Shown: positions 21,701 through 32,980 of the stretch, in pieces
How positions within the stretch are numbered: the stretch's first letter is position 1
Layout: every line of letters starts with the position of its first letter
Source of the DNA: Lamellibrachia satsuma
Lineage: Eukaryota; Annelida; Polychaeta; Sabellida; Siboglinidae
Assembly (NCBI GenBank): GCA_033239005.1
Contig: BSQZ01000022.1
Span: 2,482,501-2,546,500 of the forward strand
Direction of reading: 5' to 3'
Length of the DNA stretch: 64,000 nucleotides
Position numbers and translations under genes: made by a program
The notes under the pieces: model-generated
Told to the model about the DNA's origin: nothing
Database searches by the model: none
The model's input: only the letters and a program-made list of their open reading frames with translations

Positions 21701-24700
21701 ACAAGAACATATGACACAGGAAGCTTGGTGGCAGAGTGATCTGTCTTCACTTGAGGTTGTAGGAGGAAAAAGAACACATGACACAGGAAGCTTGGTGACA
21801 GAGTGATCTGTCTTCACCTGAGGTTGTAGGAGGAACAAGAACACATGACACAGGAGGCTTGGTGACAGAGTGATCTGTCTTCACCTGAGGTTGTAGGAGG
21901 AACAAGAACATATGACACAGGAGGCTTGGTGGCAGAGTGATCTGTCTTCACCTGGGGTTGTAGGAGGAACAAGAAAATATGACACAGGAGACTTGGTGAC
22001 AGAGTGATCTGTCTTCACCTGGGGTTGTAGAAGGAACAAGAACACATGACACAGGAGGCTTGGTGACAGAGCGATCTGTCTTCACCTGAGGTTGTAGAAG
22101 GAACAAGAACACATGACACAGGAGGCTTTGTGACAGAGTGATATGTCTTCACCTGGGGTTGTAGAAGGAACAAGAACACATGACACAGGAGGCTTTGTGA
22201 CAGAGTGATCTGTCTTCACCTGAGGTTGTAGAAGGAACAAGAACACATGACACAGGAGGCTTGGTGACAGAATGATCTGTCTCCACCTGGGATTGTAGAA
22301 GGAACAAGAACACATGACACAGGAGGCTTGGTGACAGAGAGATCTGTCTTCACCTGAGGTTGTAGGAGGAACAAGAACATATGACACAGGAGGCTTGGTG
22401 ACAGACCGATCTGTCTTCACCTGAGGTTGTAGGAGGAACAAGAAGACATGACACAGGAGGCTTGGTGACAGAGTGATCTGTCTTCACCTGGGATTGTAGA
22501 AGGAACAAGAACACATGACACAGGAGGCTTGGTGACAGAGTGATCTGTCTTCACCTGAGGTTGTAGGAGGAACACGAACACATGACACAGGAGGCTTGGT
22601 GACAGAGTGATCTGTCTTCACCTGGGATTGTAGAAGAAACAAGAACACATGACACAGGAGGCTTGGTGACAGAGTGATCTGTCTCCACCTGGGATTGTAG
22701 AAGGAACAAGAACACATGACACAGGAGGCTTGGTGACAGAGAGATCTGTCTTCACCTGAGGTTGTAGGAGGAACAAGAACATATGACACAGGAGGCTTGG
22801 TGACAGACCGATCTGTCTTCACCTGAGGTTGTAGGAGGAACAAGAAGACATGACACAGGAGGCTTGGTGACAGAGTGATCTGTCTTCACCTGGGATTGTA
22901 GAAGGAACAAGAACACATGACACAGGAGGCTTGGTGACAGAGTGATCTGTCTTCACCTGAGGTTGTAGGAGGAACACGAACACATGACACAGGAGGCTTG
23001 GTGACAGAGTGATCTGTCTTCACCTGGGATTGTAGAAGAAACAAGAACACATGACACAGGAGGCTTGGTGGAACAAGAACACATGGCATGAAGTCCCCAT
23101 CTGAAACATGTTGGCTGCCAATTATGTGACAGAAAGACAGATTATTTCTTCATTCTCAAACTAATATATACTAAACAACATGAAAACTGACAGGGAGCAT
23201 ATATGAAGTTTAAAAAAGCTTATATTAAATAATTGCAGCAATTTCTTCAGACAAGACAGTTCTATGATCACAATGTATTACAAACAGCAAGAAAGACTTA
23301 ATGGTGTTGAGACGAGACAAGTATCTAAGTACGTACCAAATGCGGATGCTGGAAAACTCTTGACGCCTGAAAACAGAAACTGAAACAGTCAATATTTAGT
23401 TATGGAAGAATCAGTTACAGAAAATTTACTTATTGTGAAATGAGTTGCAATGCAAGAATCCTTGTTGCTTAACTGAATTTCCTGTTTGTGTTAGATCAGG
23501 CCTGCTGTAGATTCAAACATTTCAATGTGGCTATGTGGGATTTGTTCCACTTCTACGCACCACATTGGCACAGTAGTCCCACTCTTATATGGAACAAAGC
23601 AAAGAGAATGTGCCTACAAAATGATGGGGGAGTTGTCATGGGAAATCCCTATTTGCTGCATGTTTATGTGGCCTCTGGTGGGAAGGGCCTTATAAGAGGG
23701 GACCACTGTATATAAAACATTGCAAGCATATTTTGTTGATAAAAAACATTTCCCTCCAGTTCAGTAATACTGAGTAAAATTATCTCCATTGTGAAAATGT
23801 GTGTTGTAGACACGGCCACTTATTGAGGTGTTGGACAAACAATCATTGGTAACAGCTTCACATTGTCGCCCCCAAGAACATGTTTGGCAAACCTTTTGTG
23901 TACATAGAAACGTAAAAAATAAGGATCATTTACCGTAGTGAAAAGTGTATTTATCAATGTTTAATACATTTCATTTAATCAACAAAACCTATCACTGGTT
24001 AGCCTTTGACAAAACGTGTAAATTAACCAAGAAATACATGTGACAGACACAAAAAACATTTGCTGTGACCTTGGCACCTAAGAACTAACCTTGATATAAC
24101 GCACACCTGCATTGGCAGCCATTGTCATGTGACTGGTAGTTTTGTAGAGGTACTTTGTGGCCTACAAGAGAAACAACTGATCATTATTTACAGACCAGTC
24201 ATAGGTTACAACTTCAAGTTAGAGGTAGCCTTTGTATTTTATGCATTCTAAAGTTATGGTCTAAATAGGCCAAACCATATTACAGTACAATAAAGAATTT
24301 TGTGTTTGGCAAATAATATATTTGTAGCCGTGGCTACAATTACAATATTCCGTAGCAGAATTCATGAAGATGATGACAAAGTTGGGGCGCAGCTTCAAAC
24401 AGAGTACTTTGTCATATGTCATAAAACTGGTGAGGTCAATTGTCAGTAGTAAAGGCTAGAATAGTGCAGTAATGTGGACTATAATCTGTGAAACAAAACA
24501 TGGTATTACAATCATTGGTGATGCAAAATAATTTATACGTGTGCGATGTGTAACACTACCCCAAACACCACCCCAACAATAGCCTACCCTACTACCCCAA
24601 ACACCACCCCAACAACAGCCTACCCCACTACCCCAAACACCACCCAACTGTAGCCAACCCCACTACCCCAAACACCACCCAACCATAGCCTACCCCACTA

Positions 24701-27700
24701 TAACCTACCCCACTACCCCAAACACCATCCCAACTATAACCTACCCCAAACACCACCCAATCACAGCCTACCCCAGTTTCCCAAACACCACCCAACCATA
24801 GCCTACCCCATTACCCCACTATAACCTACCCCAAACACCACCCCGACTATAACCTACCCCACTACCCCAAATAGCACCCAATCACAGCCTACCCCAGTTC
24901 CCCAAACACCACCCAACCATAGCCTACCCCACTATCCCAAACACCACCCGAACTACAGCCTACCCGAGTTCCCCAAACACCACCCAACCACAGCATACCC
25001 CACTATAACTTACCCTAACCTACCTAAATTTTGGGAAATGTAAATGCCGACATACAGGACACAGGAACTTCGATACAAACTATAAAAGGGGAGACACTGT
25101 TTTAGGTACTATTGTATTAGAAAAGAACTCAGGAATAACAATAAGTGCTGATATGAAAATTTCAGAATTGTGTGGTATTGCACCTTCAAAGGGTAATCAA
25201 ATTCTTGAGTTGATTAGGAGAAACATAACATACAAGGAAAAAAGCTAATAATACCTCTGTATAAAAAATAATAAAGCAATAGTTATACCTAATTTAGAAT
25301 ACTGTATACAAGGGTGGAGACCATATCATAAGAAGGATATAGATACACTTAAACGTATACAGAGGAGAGCAACTAAAATTATTCCAGAACTGAGAGACCT
25401 TAGTTATGAAGAACGCCTAAAAGAATGTGGTTTAACAACCCTAGAGACAAGGAGGTTAAGAGGAGATCAGATTGAAGTTTTTAAGATATTGAATGGGTAT
25501 GAAAATATTGATAGAAATATGTTTTTCTCACTCAAGAAGGATAGCAGAACTAGAGGACATGAGGTAAAATTGGTAAAGGATCAGTGTAGATTTTATATCA
25601 GGAAGTACTCATTCTCACAGAGGACAATAAATTAAAGGAACAAATTGTCTACAGATTGTATAACTGCTAGCAACATGAATACGTATAAAAACACGGTTGA
25701 CACATATCTCAGGAGGGCAGGTTACACGTTGTTGGACTCTCGATAAGCTAATGGCTTCCTTGTCCACTTGCCATCTGGGCCTTTGGCTTGGATGGCAAAT
25801 CTTGTTAAATCTTGTACCCCAAACACCTCCAACCATAGCCTACCTTGCTTTCAATATCTATATGGTGCAGTTGAACCAGGAAGGCCAGAATCCCAGGCTG
25901 CGGAGGAAGGGAAAACGCTCCCACTCCAGACACGTCATCCGAGACTAACATGTAGACCGGGCAGTCAGTCATGTGTCCACCAAGTTCAGCTAATGTATGT
26001 CTCAACTGACCATCTCTGTTGCCTGCTGGACATCACATGACATCAGTGATGTGGTCAGTTGTGCATTACTTGCAACACAACATGGTTGCCCGATGGCTGA
26101 ATTTTTTTATGCATGCACGGGAGCCCATGGAGGTGGTTCATATATTAAAAAAAAGTTTAAATCACCAGGGGGTGTGGATATTATGAAGGAACCTATGTGG
26201 ATGTTTGACATACCTAATGTAACTGCGATCAATAGAAGGTCATAGTTACACACCATTATTAGCAACGTTAAGCATGTTTTCTGCCATTGTTCCAAGCAAC
26301 GTGATCTGCGTCAAACATCCACATTAGTTCCATTGTACAGTACAAACGCTTCTTGAAATCGGCAGTTGAACAAGATTTTGGGGGCATGACGTTGCCATTC
26401 TTGTAGGCATTGCCCAAGAAAGACTGCACAGGGCAAGGGGTCATTGTCATAGACATTGTCCTAACAAAGACTGCACAGGGCAAGGAGTCATTGTCCTAGA
26501 CATTGCTCTAACAAAGACTGCACAGGGCAAGGAGTCATTGTCATAGGCATTGCCCTAACAAAGACTGCACAGGGCAAGTTGCCATTGTCATAGACATTGT
26601 CCTAACAAAGACTGCACAGGGCAAGTTGCCATTGTCATAGACATTGTCCTAACAAAGACTGCACAGGGCAAGGAGTCATTGTCCTAGACATTGCCCTAAC
26701 AAAGACTGCACAGGGCAAGGACTCATTGTCATAGGCATTGCCCTAACAAAGACTGCACAGGGCAAGGAGTCATTGTCCTAGGCATTGCCCTAACAAAGAC
26801 TGCACAGGGCAAGGAGTCATTGTCATAGGCATTGCCCTAACAAAGACTGCACAGGGCAAGGACTCATTGTCATAGGCATTGCCCTAACAAAGACTGCACA
26901 GGGCAAGTTGCCATTGTCCTAGACATTGTCCTAACAAAGACTGCACAGGGCAAGTTGCCACTGTCCTAGGCACTGCCCTAACAAAGACTGCACAGGGCAA
27001 GGAGCCACTGTCATAGACATTGTCCTAACAAAGACTGCACAGGGCAAGGAGTCATTGTCATAGGCATTGTCCTAACAAAGACTGCACAGGGCAAGTTGCC
27101 ATTGTCATAGACATTGTCCTAACAAAGACTGCACAGGGCAAGGAGTTTTTGTCATAGGCATTGTCCTAACAAAGACTGCACAGGGCAAGGAGTCTTTGTC
27201 ATAGACATTGTCCTAACAAAGACTGCACAGGGCAAGGAGTCACTGTCATAGACATTGTCCTAACAAAGACTGCACAGGGCAAGTTGCCATTGTCCTAGGC
27301 ACTGCCCTAACAAAGACTGCACAGGGCAAGTTGCCATTGTCCTAGGCACTGCCCTAACAAAGACTGCACAGGGCAAGGAGCCATTGTCATAGACATTGTC
27401 CTAACAAAGACTGCACAGGGCAAGGAGTCATTGTCATAGGCATTGTCCTAACAAAGACTGCACAGGGCAAGTTGCCATTGTCATAGACATTGTCCTAACA
27501 AAGACTGCACAGGGCAAGGAGTTTTTGTCATAGGCATTGTCCTAACAAAGACTGCACAGGGCAAGGAGTCTTTGTCATAGACATTGTCCTAACAAAGACT
27601 GCACAGGGCAAGGAGTCATTGTCATAGACATTGTCCTAACAAAGACTGCACAGGGCAAGTTACCATTGTCCTAGGCACTGCCCTAACAAAGACTGCACAG

Positions 27701-30700
27701 GGCAAGTTGCCATTGTCCTAGGCACTGCCCTAACAAAGACTGCACAGGGCAAGGAGTCATTGTCATAGGCACTGTCCTAACAAAGACTGCACAGGGCAAG
27801 GAGTCATTGTCATAGACATTGTCCTAACAAAGACTGCACAGGGCAAGTTGCCATTGTCCTAGGCACTGCCCTAACAAAGACTGCACAGGGCAAGTTGCCA
27901 TTGTCCTAGGCACTGCCCTAACAAAGACTGCACAGGGCAAGGAGCCATTGTCATAGACACTGTCCTAACAAAGACTGCACAGGGCAAGGAGTCATTGTCA
28001 TAGACATTGTCCTAACAAAGACTGCACAGGGCAAGTTGCCATTGTCCTAGGCACTGCCCTAACAAAGACTGCACAGGGCAAGTTGCCATTGTCCTAGGCA
28101 CTGCCCTAACAAAGACTGCACAGGGCAAGTTGCCATTGTCCTAGGCACTGCCCTAACAAAGACTGCACAGGGCAAGGAGTCATTGTCCTAGGCACTGCCC
28201 TAACAAAGACTGCACAGGGCAAGGAGTCATTGTCATAGACATTGCCCTAACAAAGACTGCACAGGGCAAGGAGTCATTGTCCTAGGCACTGCCCTAACAA
28301 AGACTGCACAGGGCAAGGAGTCATTGTCCTAGGCACTGCCCTAACAAAGACTGCACAGGACAAGGAGTCATTGTCCTAGGCACTGCCCTAACAAAGACTG
28401 CACAGGACAAGGAGTCATTGTCCTAGGCACTGCCCTAACAAAGACTGCACAGGGCAAGGAGTCATTGTCCTAGGCACTGCCCTAACAAAGACTGCACAGG
28501 ACAAGGAGTCATTGTCCTAGGCACTGCCCTAACAAAGACTGCACAGGACAAGGACTCATCAACTCTTGCAGTGGTTGTCTTTTCTCCTCCTCTCCTGTGC
28601 TGGGCAGCTCAGCTAGTAAGTTATAAAATAATAGTAATATATTATTTTTACATAATGCAAAAAGTCTGCAACAGCACTTCACTGCTATTTAGAAGGTAAT
28701 TTTTTATATAATATACTATTTTTCACAAAAACATTTGTGTATTTCTGCTTTCATTATGTATATTAGTATTAAAATAATATGAATATAATAAATAACATTT
28801 ACATTTTGCAACAGTGCTGCATACAGAATAAACCATTTAGGATATTAGTCACTGTGCTTAATTTGTTCTGCATTTAGAAAGATGCAATGTTGTATTCTAC
28901 TCTATTCTCATCACAGTCAATGATAATGTTTACAAAGCAGCAATAAGACACATGTATATACTGTACATCAACACAGGTACAAAATTAACACTTTTCTAAA
29001 CAAAGTTAAAACCCAGCAGCACTTACCCCCTCTGGTGGTAATGCCATCACAAATGATAATGATTCGACCGCACGGATTACAACTGTACCAAAGTGAAAGA
29101 GCTTCAGTGGCGCCATCTGTCAATGTGACGTCAGTCGCATGTCCTGTCAACGTGACAATCGCCTCCCACTGAACAAACAATGCTGGCACTTCAGACTGAA
29201 ACAACATGTTGCATGTTAGTTGGTACCAGACCTTGTGACATTCGCTTTGAAGAATGTTACTTTTCAAGGTCAATGGAGCTTTCAGAGACCCGGGATACAA
29301 CCTAATTCTCGTGATCTTTCTGGAACTACTGTCACGTGATGACCATTGACGTGGTAAGTCAAGCACAAATTTAATCAGTTGTGCAATGGTCAAGCTAAAA
29401 TGCAAGTTACGTAGGGCTTACACGACTGATGAGGCGATACATCGTCGCGTGCGATGAGCTGGTGGCAATGCCATAACGTGCGTGACATGTTTACGACTCT
29501 GAGATGGATTCAAGGATCATCACACAAATAAACTTTGTTGCTTCAAGCAAACTATCAGAAGCCGGAAAATCAGGGGTCAATGTCAAATGTTAGGGGGCAG
29601 CTATGGCCTAGTGCTTAAAGTGTTGGACTCTAAATTCGAGGGTTGTGAGTTCAAGACCCACACTGGGCACGGTTCGTTTTCGAAGCTTAGGCAATTTCGT
29701 TTACCCTACTTTGCCTCAGTCTACTCAGCTGCAAATGAGTACAAACGCTGCTTGGAAGGTACCTGCGATGGACTAGTGTCCCGTCCAGGAGAGTCAGTAT
29801 AACTGCACTCTAAGTTGCTTCGCACTACAGAAACCAGGTTTAAGCACTGGCCATATAAGCCTTCATGGCTTCCTAAGGCGTAATGCCGGGGGATGACTTT
29901 ACCTTTTTATCTTACCTACCAATGTCAAATGTTGGGGTGCGCATTATACATGGTAATATAGGAATTCTATCAGAATTCAGCAAAAGTCAGGGTGGGTATT
30001 ATACATGGGGGCATATTATACACAGAAACTTACGGTATGTTCTCTACACTTTACACTCTAGTTGGTGCATAAGGCCACATAATTATGTTTAACATCTATT
30101 AAAACCATTATGTTCTCTACACTTTACAGCCTAGTTAGTGCATAAGGCCACATATGTTTAACATCTATTAAAATCATATAATATTATGTTCTCTACACTG
30201 TCATTAAGAGTTTCATAGTGATAAATAAGTGTTCAGAGTTCAAACCTCTTAGTTATGTTGATGTGGCTAGAGCTGTACACCTAGTTATATGGAATCATGC
30301 ACCTAATATTTATTGAATGTAACCTATTTGTATTAGCTTAGTTGGCCACCGGTCTGATAGTTGACTGTGAGTTAACCACCTAATGCTGTTGTGACCACCA
30401 TGAGGGGCTACCATCTCGCAGACTTCATGTGAAGATATGACTGTGACTACATATGTAACCTTGAACTTAATGAACATGGTAGAATAAAAAACGTGTATCT
30501 GAGAATCTCTATGTTCCAACGTATTGCAGAGCTCTGTACAGCTAACAAAGGTACTAGAGGCAGCTACAAAATCAATTTAAATTTTCACCACATCACCAAT
30601 ACACCTTAAATGAGACCAAGTGATCAATTTCAAGAAATATATTTAACCAAGAAATGCTACATATGTATACTCACTCTAGGATAAAAGTCTCTTGTGAGGA

Positions 30701-32980
30701 AAATCTTGATCCCCGTCACGTGGAACCCTTCAGCGTCAGACGGTGATTCTGCAGAGAGCATGATTTCATATAGACTCAATCAACAATGAAAGTCAAAAAT
30801 AAACTATTAAATAAATATTTCAAAGTTAGTTAAGTTAATATTTTAAATTCCCCAAATACAGTGAAGCTGTAGACGGACAGAATCAACAGAGACAAATCTT
30901 ATACCCATCTGCTGCTCGCATCTGTCAATCATCTCAGCCATGTGTACAGCATCAATAATGCCACGTTCGACGCACCAGGCATTATGGAATTCCTGTGCCC
31001 ACTGCAACTGCGCCACCCCATGGCAGGGACGGAAACAAAGACATTCGACCTTGACCTTTGGACACTGCAACAAGAAGTAGGTATTTTAAGACACATCAAA
31101 TCATGGTTATGTTATTTTCTGAATATCCTAAATTCAACAGTATTTAATTACCAATCCGGACATATTTTGTATTCATATATTCATGCATTGATATGTGGCT
31201 TATAGATATTTTACTGAATAGTTGATGATGTTATTAAGTAATATCAAATTCTACAAGTCCAGAGAAACCTACCCACATTTAGCTTTTGCTGCATGTTTTT
31301 TATATATTCCTAACAAACTAGTCAAACACATGTGATATTCAACTACTCATTCTTGCTGACAATTGTCATTTGACACATGCTCTCTATTAGCAGATGAACA
31401 ATATTATTGTTTAGATAAGTCATTGGTTTCCTTGTCCACTTGTCACCTGGAGCTTGTTGGTTTGGATAACAATCTTATTAAATGTGTTAATATTACTGTA
31501 CAACACATAAATTATGAGTATACAACATACTTTCTGTTTGATGATTCGAACAAAAGACTCCCTCCTCTTCCTGGTCTGATTTTCATCGTCAATTACAACT
31601 TTGCCTCCCTGAACAAAACAATGATGACTTCAACAGCCTTAAAGTCAGTCTCACAACAGGACTGTAACTTGGTGTTATTACACACAACTTTCTTGTGTCA
31701 CAAATATGAGGCCCTTTGTTCTTACGAGCTGTCCCTAGCTCCAGTACCACCATTCCTATCACCTGTGTGTCAGATATTGGAATTTTATTCAATGCTCGAT
31801 GCTGTAACTAAAACAAAAATACACAAAACTTAATCACTACTTCATATACACAAATGTATTGGAATGTCCAGGACATTTTTAACATCACCATTGTATTTTC
31901 AATGTTTAGAAACTTAATTAAGCAGATGAACGCTATAACATTTCTGTATCCATACCTTATATGGTAAACAACCTAGCATATCACAATAAATAAGTACATA
32001 TCACCCTAACCTGTGACTTGATCAAAAAAGAGAGGTGTCTATATCACTGGACACACCCCATATTAACATAGACAATCTAACTCTCAACTCTGCAGTCTGA
32101 CCCTTAAAGTGAGGCCCTGAAAGTTGTTCCCACCTGCCTGAGAATCTTCACCACACGCTGGTTGGTGAGTTCTCGCAGGGAGAGATCTTTGTGTGCTTTA
32201 AAGAGCTCCTTGGGAGACACTCGTGTGTACCTGTCAGCCAGCTTTCTGCGGTAGTATCCCGTCTTTCCCTACATAACACGACACTCGTCTGGATCACTGC
32301 TCAAGTAATAAGGACCAGTCATGTTAAACACCGTTGCAACCCTAAATCAGCTTTAGGTAGGACTAATATAAAACACAGCTTTAGTACTAGTATAAAACAC
32401 AGCTTTAATACTACATGTAGTATAAAACACAGCTGTAGTACTAGTATAAAACACAGCTTTAGTATTAATGTTGAACACAGCTTTAGTATTAACATAAAAC
32501 ACAGCTTTAGTAATAGTGTAGAACACAGCTTTAGTAATAGTGTAAAACACCTTTCGTACTAGTATAAAACACAGTTTTAGTACTAGTGTAAAACACAGTT
32601 TTAATACTAGTGTAAAACACAGCTTTAGCACTAGTATAAACACAGCCTTAGTACTAATGTAGAACACAGCTTTTAGTACTAATGTAAAAGGCAGCCTTAG
32701 TACTAATCTAAAACACAGCTTTAATGCAACTTGAAACCCAGCTTTAGTAGTAATATAATTATAATATGCAGCTTTAATGCAACTTTAAACCACAATTTTA
32801 GCACAATTTTAGCACATCTTTAAAACAGTTTTAAAACTGCATATTGTACTTTTAAACGCAACTATAAAACATCAGAGTGAATGGGACAATGACAGACCAA
32901 CTTACGACATGTGGTGGACCACAGAAAAGTATGACATCTGATTGGTGACAGTGTCCAGTGGTTGACACGTTTGTGGACAT
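16420..32980 (-). CDS. PNKP-like kinase/HAD protein with Ku-binding-like motif (15 exons)
   Basis: Exons on the minus strand: 32980..32906, 32268..32134, 31608..31531, 31064..30905, 30748..30675, 29195..29027, 26423..26391, 26022..25844, 24161..24090, 23366..23337, 21683..21469, 20571..20383, 20092..20008, 18772..18411, 16978..16420. They total 2415 nt (804 residues plus stop) and all phases agree. Residues 16-28 (DVILFCGPPHVGKT) form a Walker A, and KVVIDDENQ near 73 resembles the PNKP kinase strand (RVAIDNTN). Residues 178-335 resemble a HAD phosphatase in its PNKP form: ALFVQWEAIV, IIIICDG, PPQPGILAFL, AANAGVRYIKASRVF. The kinase aspartate, the HAD nucleophile (Q183 instead of D) and the late acidic motif seem absent. 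RKRNLPSWML at 444-453 matches the APLF-type Ku-binding motif. The fold call is by eye and moderate; the exon chain is firm except exon 7. Confidence 0.74.
17240..17905. mobile_element. Foldback/MITE-like element in intron 14
   Basis: Inverted repeats of about 110-135 bp at 17240-17375 and 17780-17905 share the order 'agtagag', 'caaaagtcatggttttgg', 'ctatgcacct', 'attaagaatatcac'. Arms are roughly 80 percent alike by eye. No clear target duplication was found. Confidence 0.7.
18850..19125. repeat. About 36-bp degenerate minisatellite
   Basis: Seven or eight copies of a unit around 'gtggcaacctgtcaccatgg' followed by 'acagaatat'. It lies in the intron between exons 13 and 14 of the PNKP-like gene. 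Confidence 0.85.
19146..20007. repeat. 30-bp minisatellite abutting exon-13 donor, about 28 copies
   Basis: Unit of 30 bp; on the minus strand each copy reads 'caggtcagtgctgcaagaca' then about ten more bases. The first copy begins exactly at the exon-13 5' splice site (ATG/GTCAGT), and every copy carries CAG/GTCAGT. Long open frames on both strands result from the 30-bp period and contain stops in the exon frame, so the array is intronic. Confidence 0.95.
20008..21683 (-). CDS. Linker exons 11-13 with Ku-binding-like motif
   Basis: Exon 11 (21469-21683) follows acceptor cctacaacctcag and donates at GTATGT, phase 2. Exon 12 (20383-20571) holds TTRKRNLPSWMLLKRNKKSS, close to the APLF A-type Ku80-binding motif (RKRILPTWML). 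Exon 13 (20008-20092) ends SEEEM before GTCAGT. Phases 2, 2 and 0 agree with neighbouring exons. Outside the motif the sequence is low-complexity and serine/threonine-rich, as expected for a disordered linker. Confidence 0.75.
21684..23075. repeat. 67-bp minisatellite of exon-11 acceptor, about 21 copies
   Basis: On the minus strand each unit has a pyrimidine tract and acceptor (ttcctcctacaacc(t/c)cag) followed by a copy of the first 40-48 nt of exon 11 (GTGAAGACAGATCAC...). The array touches the true acceptor at 21684. A higher-order repeat of six units (402 bp) is visible: blocks starting near 22082, 22484 and 22886 are nearly identical. Confidence 0.96.
23337..29195 (-). CDS. HAD-like exons 6-10 of the PNKP-like gene
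   Basis: Exon 6 carries the motif I-like strand ALFVQWEAIV and the motif II-like strand GRIIIICDGIT. Exon 7 (26391-26423) is a 33-nt micro-exon (VFLGQCLQEWQ) whose GTCATG donor is weak; its boundaries are supported by phase 1 on both sides and by a minisatellite that repeats almost exactly this exon. Exon 8 gives QLRHTLAELGG, CPVYMLVSDD and PPQPGILAFL. Exons 9 and 10 give AANAGVRYIK and ASRVFQHPHL, the usual C-terminal end of a HAD Rossmann fold. Confidence 0.66.
24549..25020. repeat. C-rich minisatellite matching the exon-8 donor region
   Basis: Imperfect units of about 30-40 bp around 'accccaaacaccacccaacc' and 'atagcctacccca'. The same word occurs at 25816-25843, directly beside the exon-8 donor (minus strand GTAGGCTATGG), so the array appears to be amplified intron start, now separated from it by a LINE insertion. 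Confidence 0.88.
25027..25815 (+). mobile_element. 5'-truncated CR1-like LINE copy
   Basis: Plus-strand copy of the last about 790 bp of the LINE family, from 'aattttgggaaatgtaaatg' to the 3' tail 'aatcttgttaaatcttg'. It has small indels and substitutions, so it is older than the copies at 44 and 62 kb, but shares their A6 frame break (gaaaaaagc). It inserted within the C-rich array of the PNKP-like gene. Confidence 0.93.
26424..28560. repeat. 47-bp micro-exon minisatellite, about 45 copies
   Basis: Unit of 47 bp. On the minus strand it reads as 15 nt of acceptor (ccttgccctgtgcag) plus about 32 nt closely resembling the whole 33-nt exon 7 (TCTTTGTTAGGGCAATGCC...). It begins exactly at the exon-7 acceptor. 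A higher-order repeat is visible: an eight-unit block at 27047 recurs at 27423 (376 bp). Confidence 0.97.
29587..29925 (+). mobile_element. tRNA-derived SINE (plus strand)
   Basis: Begins 'gggggcagctatggcctagt', with A-box-like sequence, a B-box 'gagttcaagaccc', a core 'ggcaatttcgtttaccctac' shared with the SINE at 14.9 kb, a second block 'ctactcagctgcaaatgag', and a 3' end 'acctttttatcttacctacc'. It lies in the intron between exons 5 and 6 of the PNKP-like gene. Confidence 0.85.
30675..32980 (-). CDS. Kinase-domain exons 1-5 of the PNKP-like gene
   Basis: ATG at 32980 (purine at -3) opens a 25-codon exon ending CGPPHV just before GTAAGT. Exon 2 supplies GKT and so completes the P-loop across the intron. 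Exon 2 ends VVKILRQ and exon 3 begins GGKVVIDDENQ, matching the 'ALKQGKRVAIDNTN' region of PNKP kinase. Exon 4 has ECLCFRP and WAQEFHNAWCVER, the counterpart of the nucleotide-lid helix. In PNKP the residue after the P-loop helix is the catalytic aspartate of HVNRDTL; here the corresponding stretch reads RVSPKEL, so a working kinase is doubtful. Confidence 0.7.
31418..31490 (+). mobile_element. CR1-like LINE 3'-end fragment
   Basis: Contains 'ggtttccttgtccacttg' and 'aacaatcttattaaatg', a diverged copy of the LINE tail, in an intron of the PNKP-like gene. Confidence 0.7.
31682..31807 (-). other. Possible in-frame cassette exon
   Basis: A 126-nt open segment with a good acceptor (tttttgttttag) and a weaker GTAATA donor, phase 0 on both sides, lying between exons 2 and 3 of the PNKP-like gene. 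Skipping it restores the continuous PNKP-like alignment, so it is either an alternative insert of 42 residues or a chance open stretch. Confidence 0.35.
32340..32775. repeat. About 24-bp minisatellite, about 18 copies
   Basis: Imperfect units of 'aaaacacagctttagtacta' with spacing near 24 bp, in the first intron of the PNKP-like gene. The open frames on both strands are repeat artefacts. Confidence 0.93.

Noticed and set aside
26268..26423. Longer exon 7 reading SFLGNAYKNGNV and onward
   Set aside because: Needs phase 0 at the acceptor, but exon 6 ends in phase 1; the 33-nt version fits both neighbours and the array unit.
26424..28560. CRISPR-like array
   Set aside because: Units are contiguous 47-bp repeats without unique spacers, in an animal intron.
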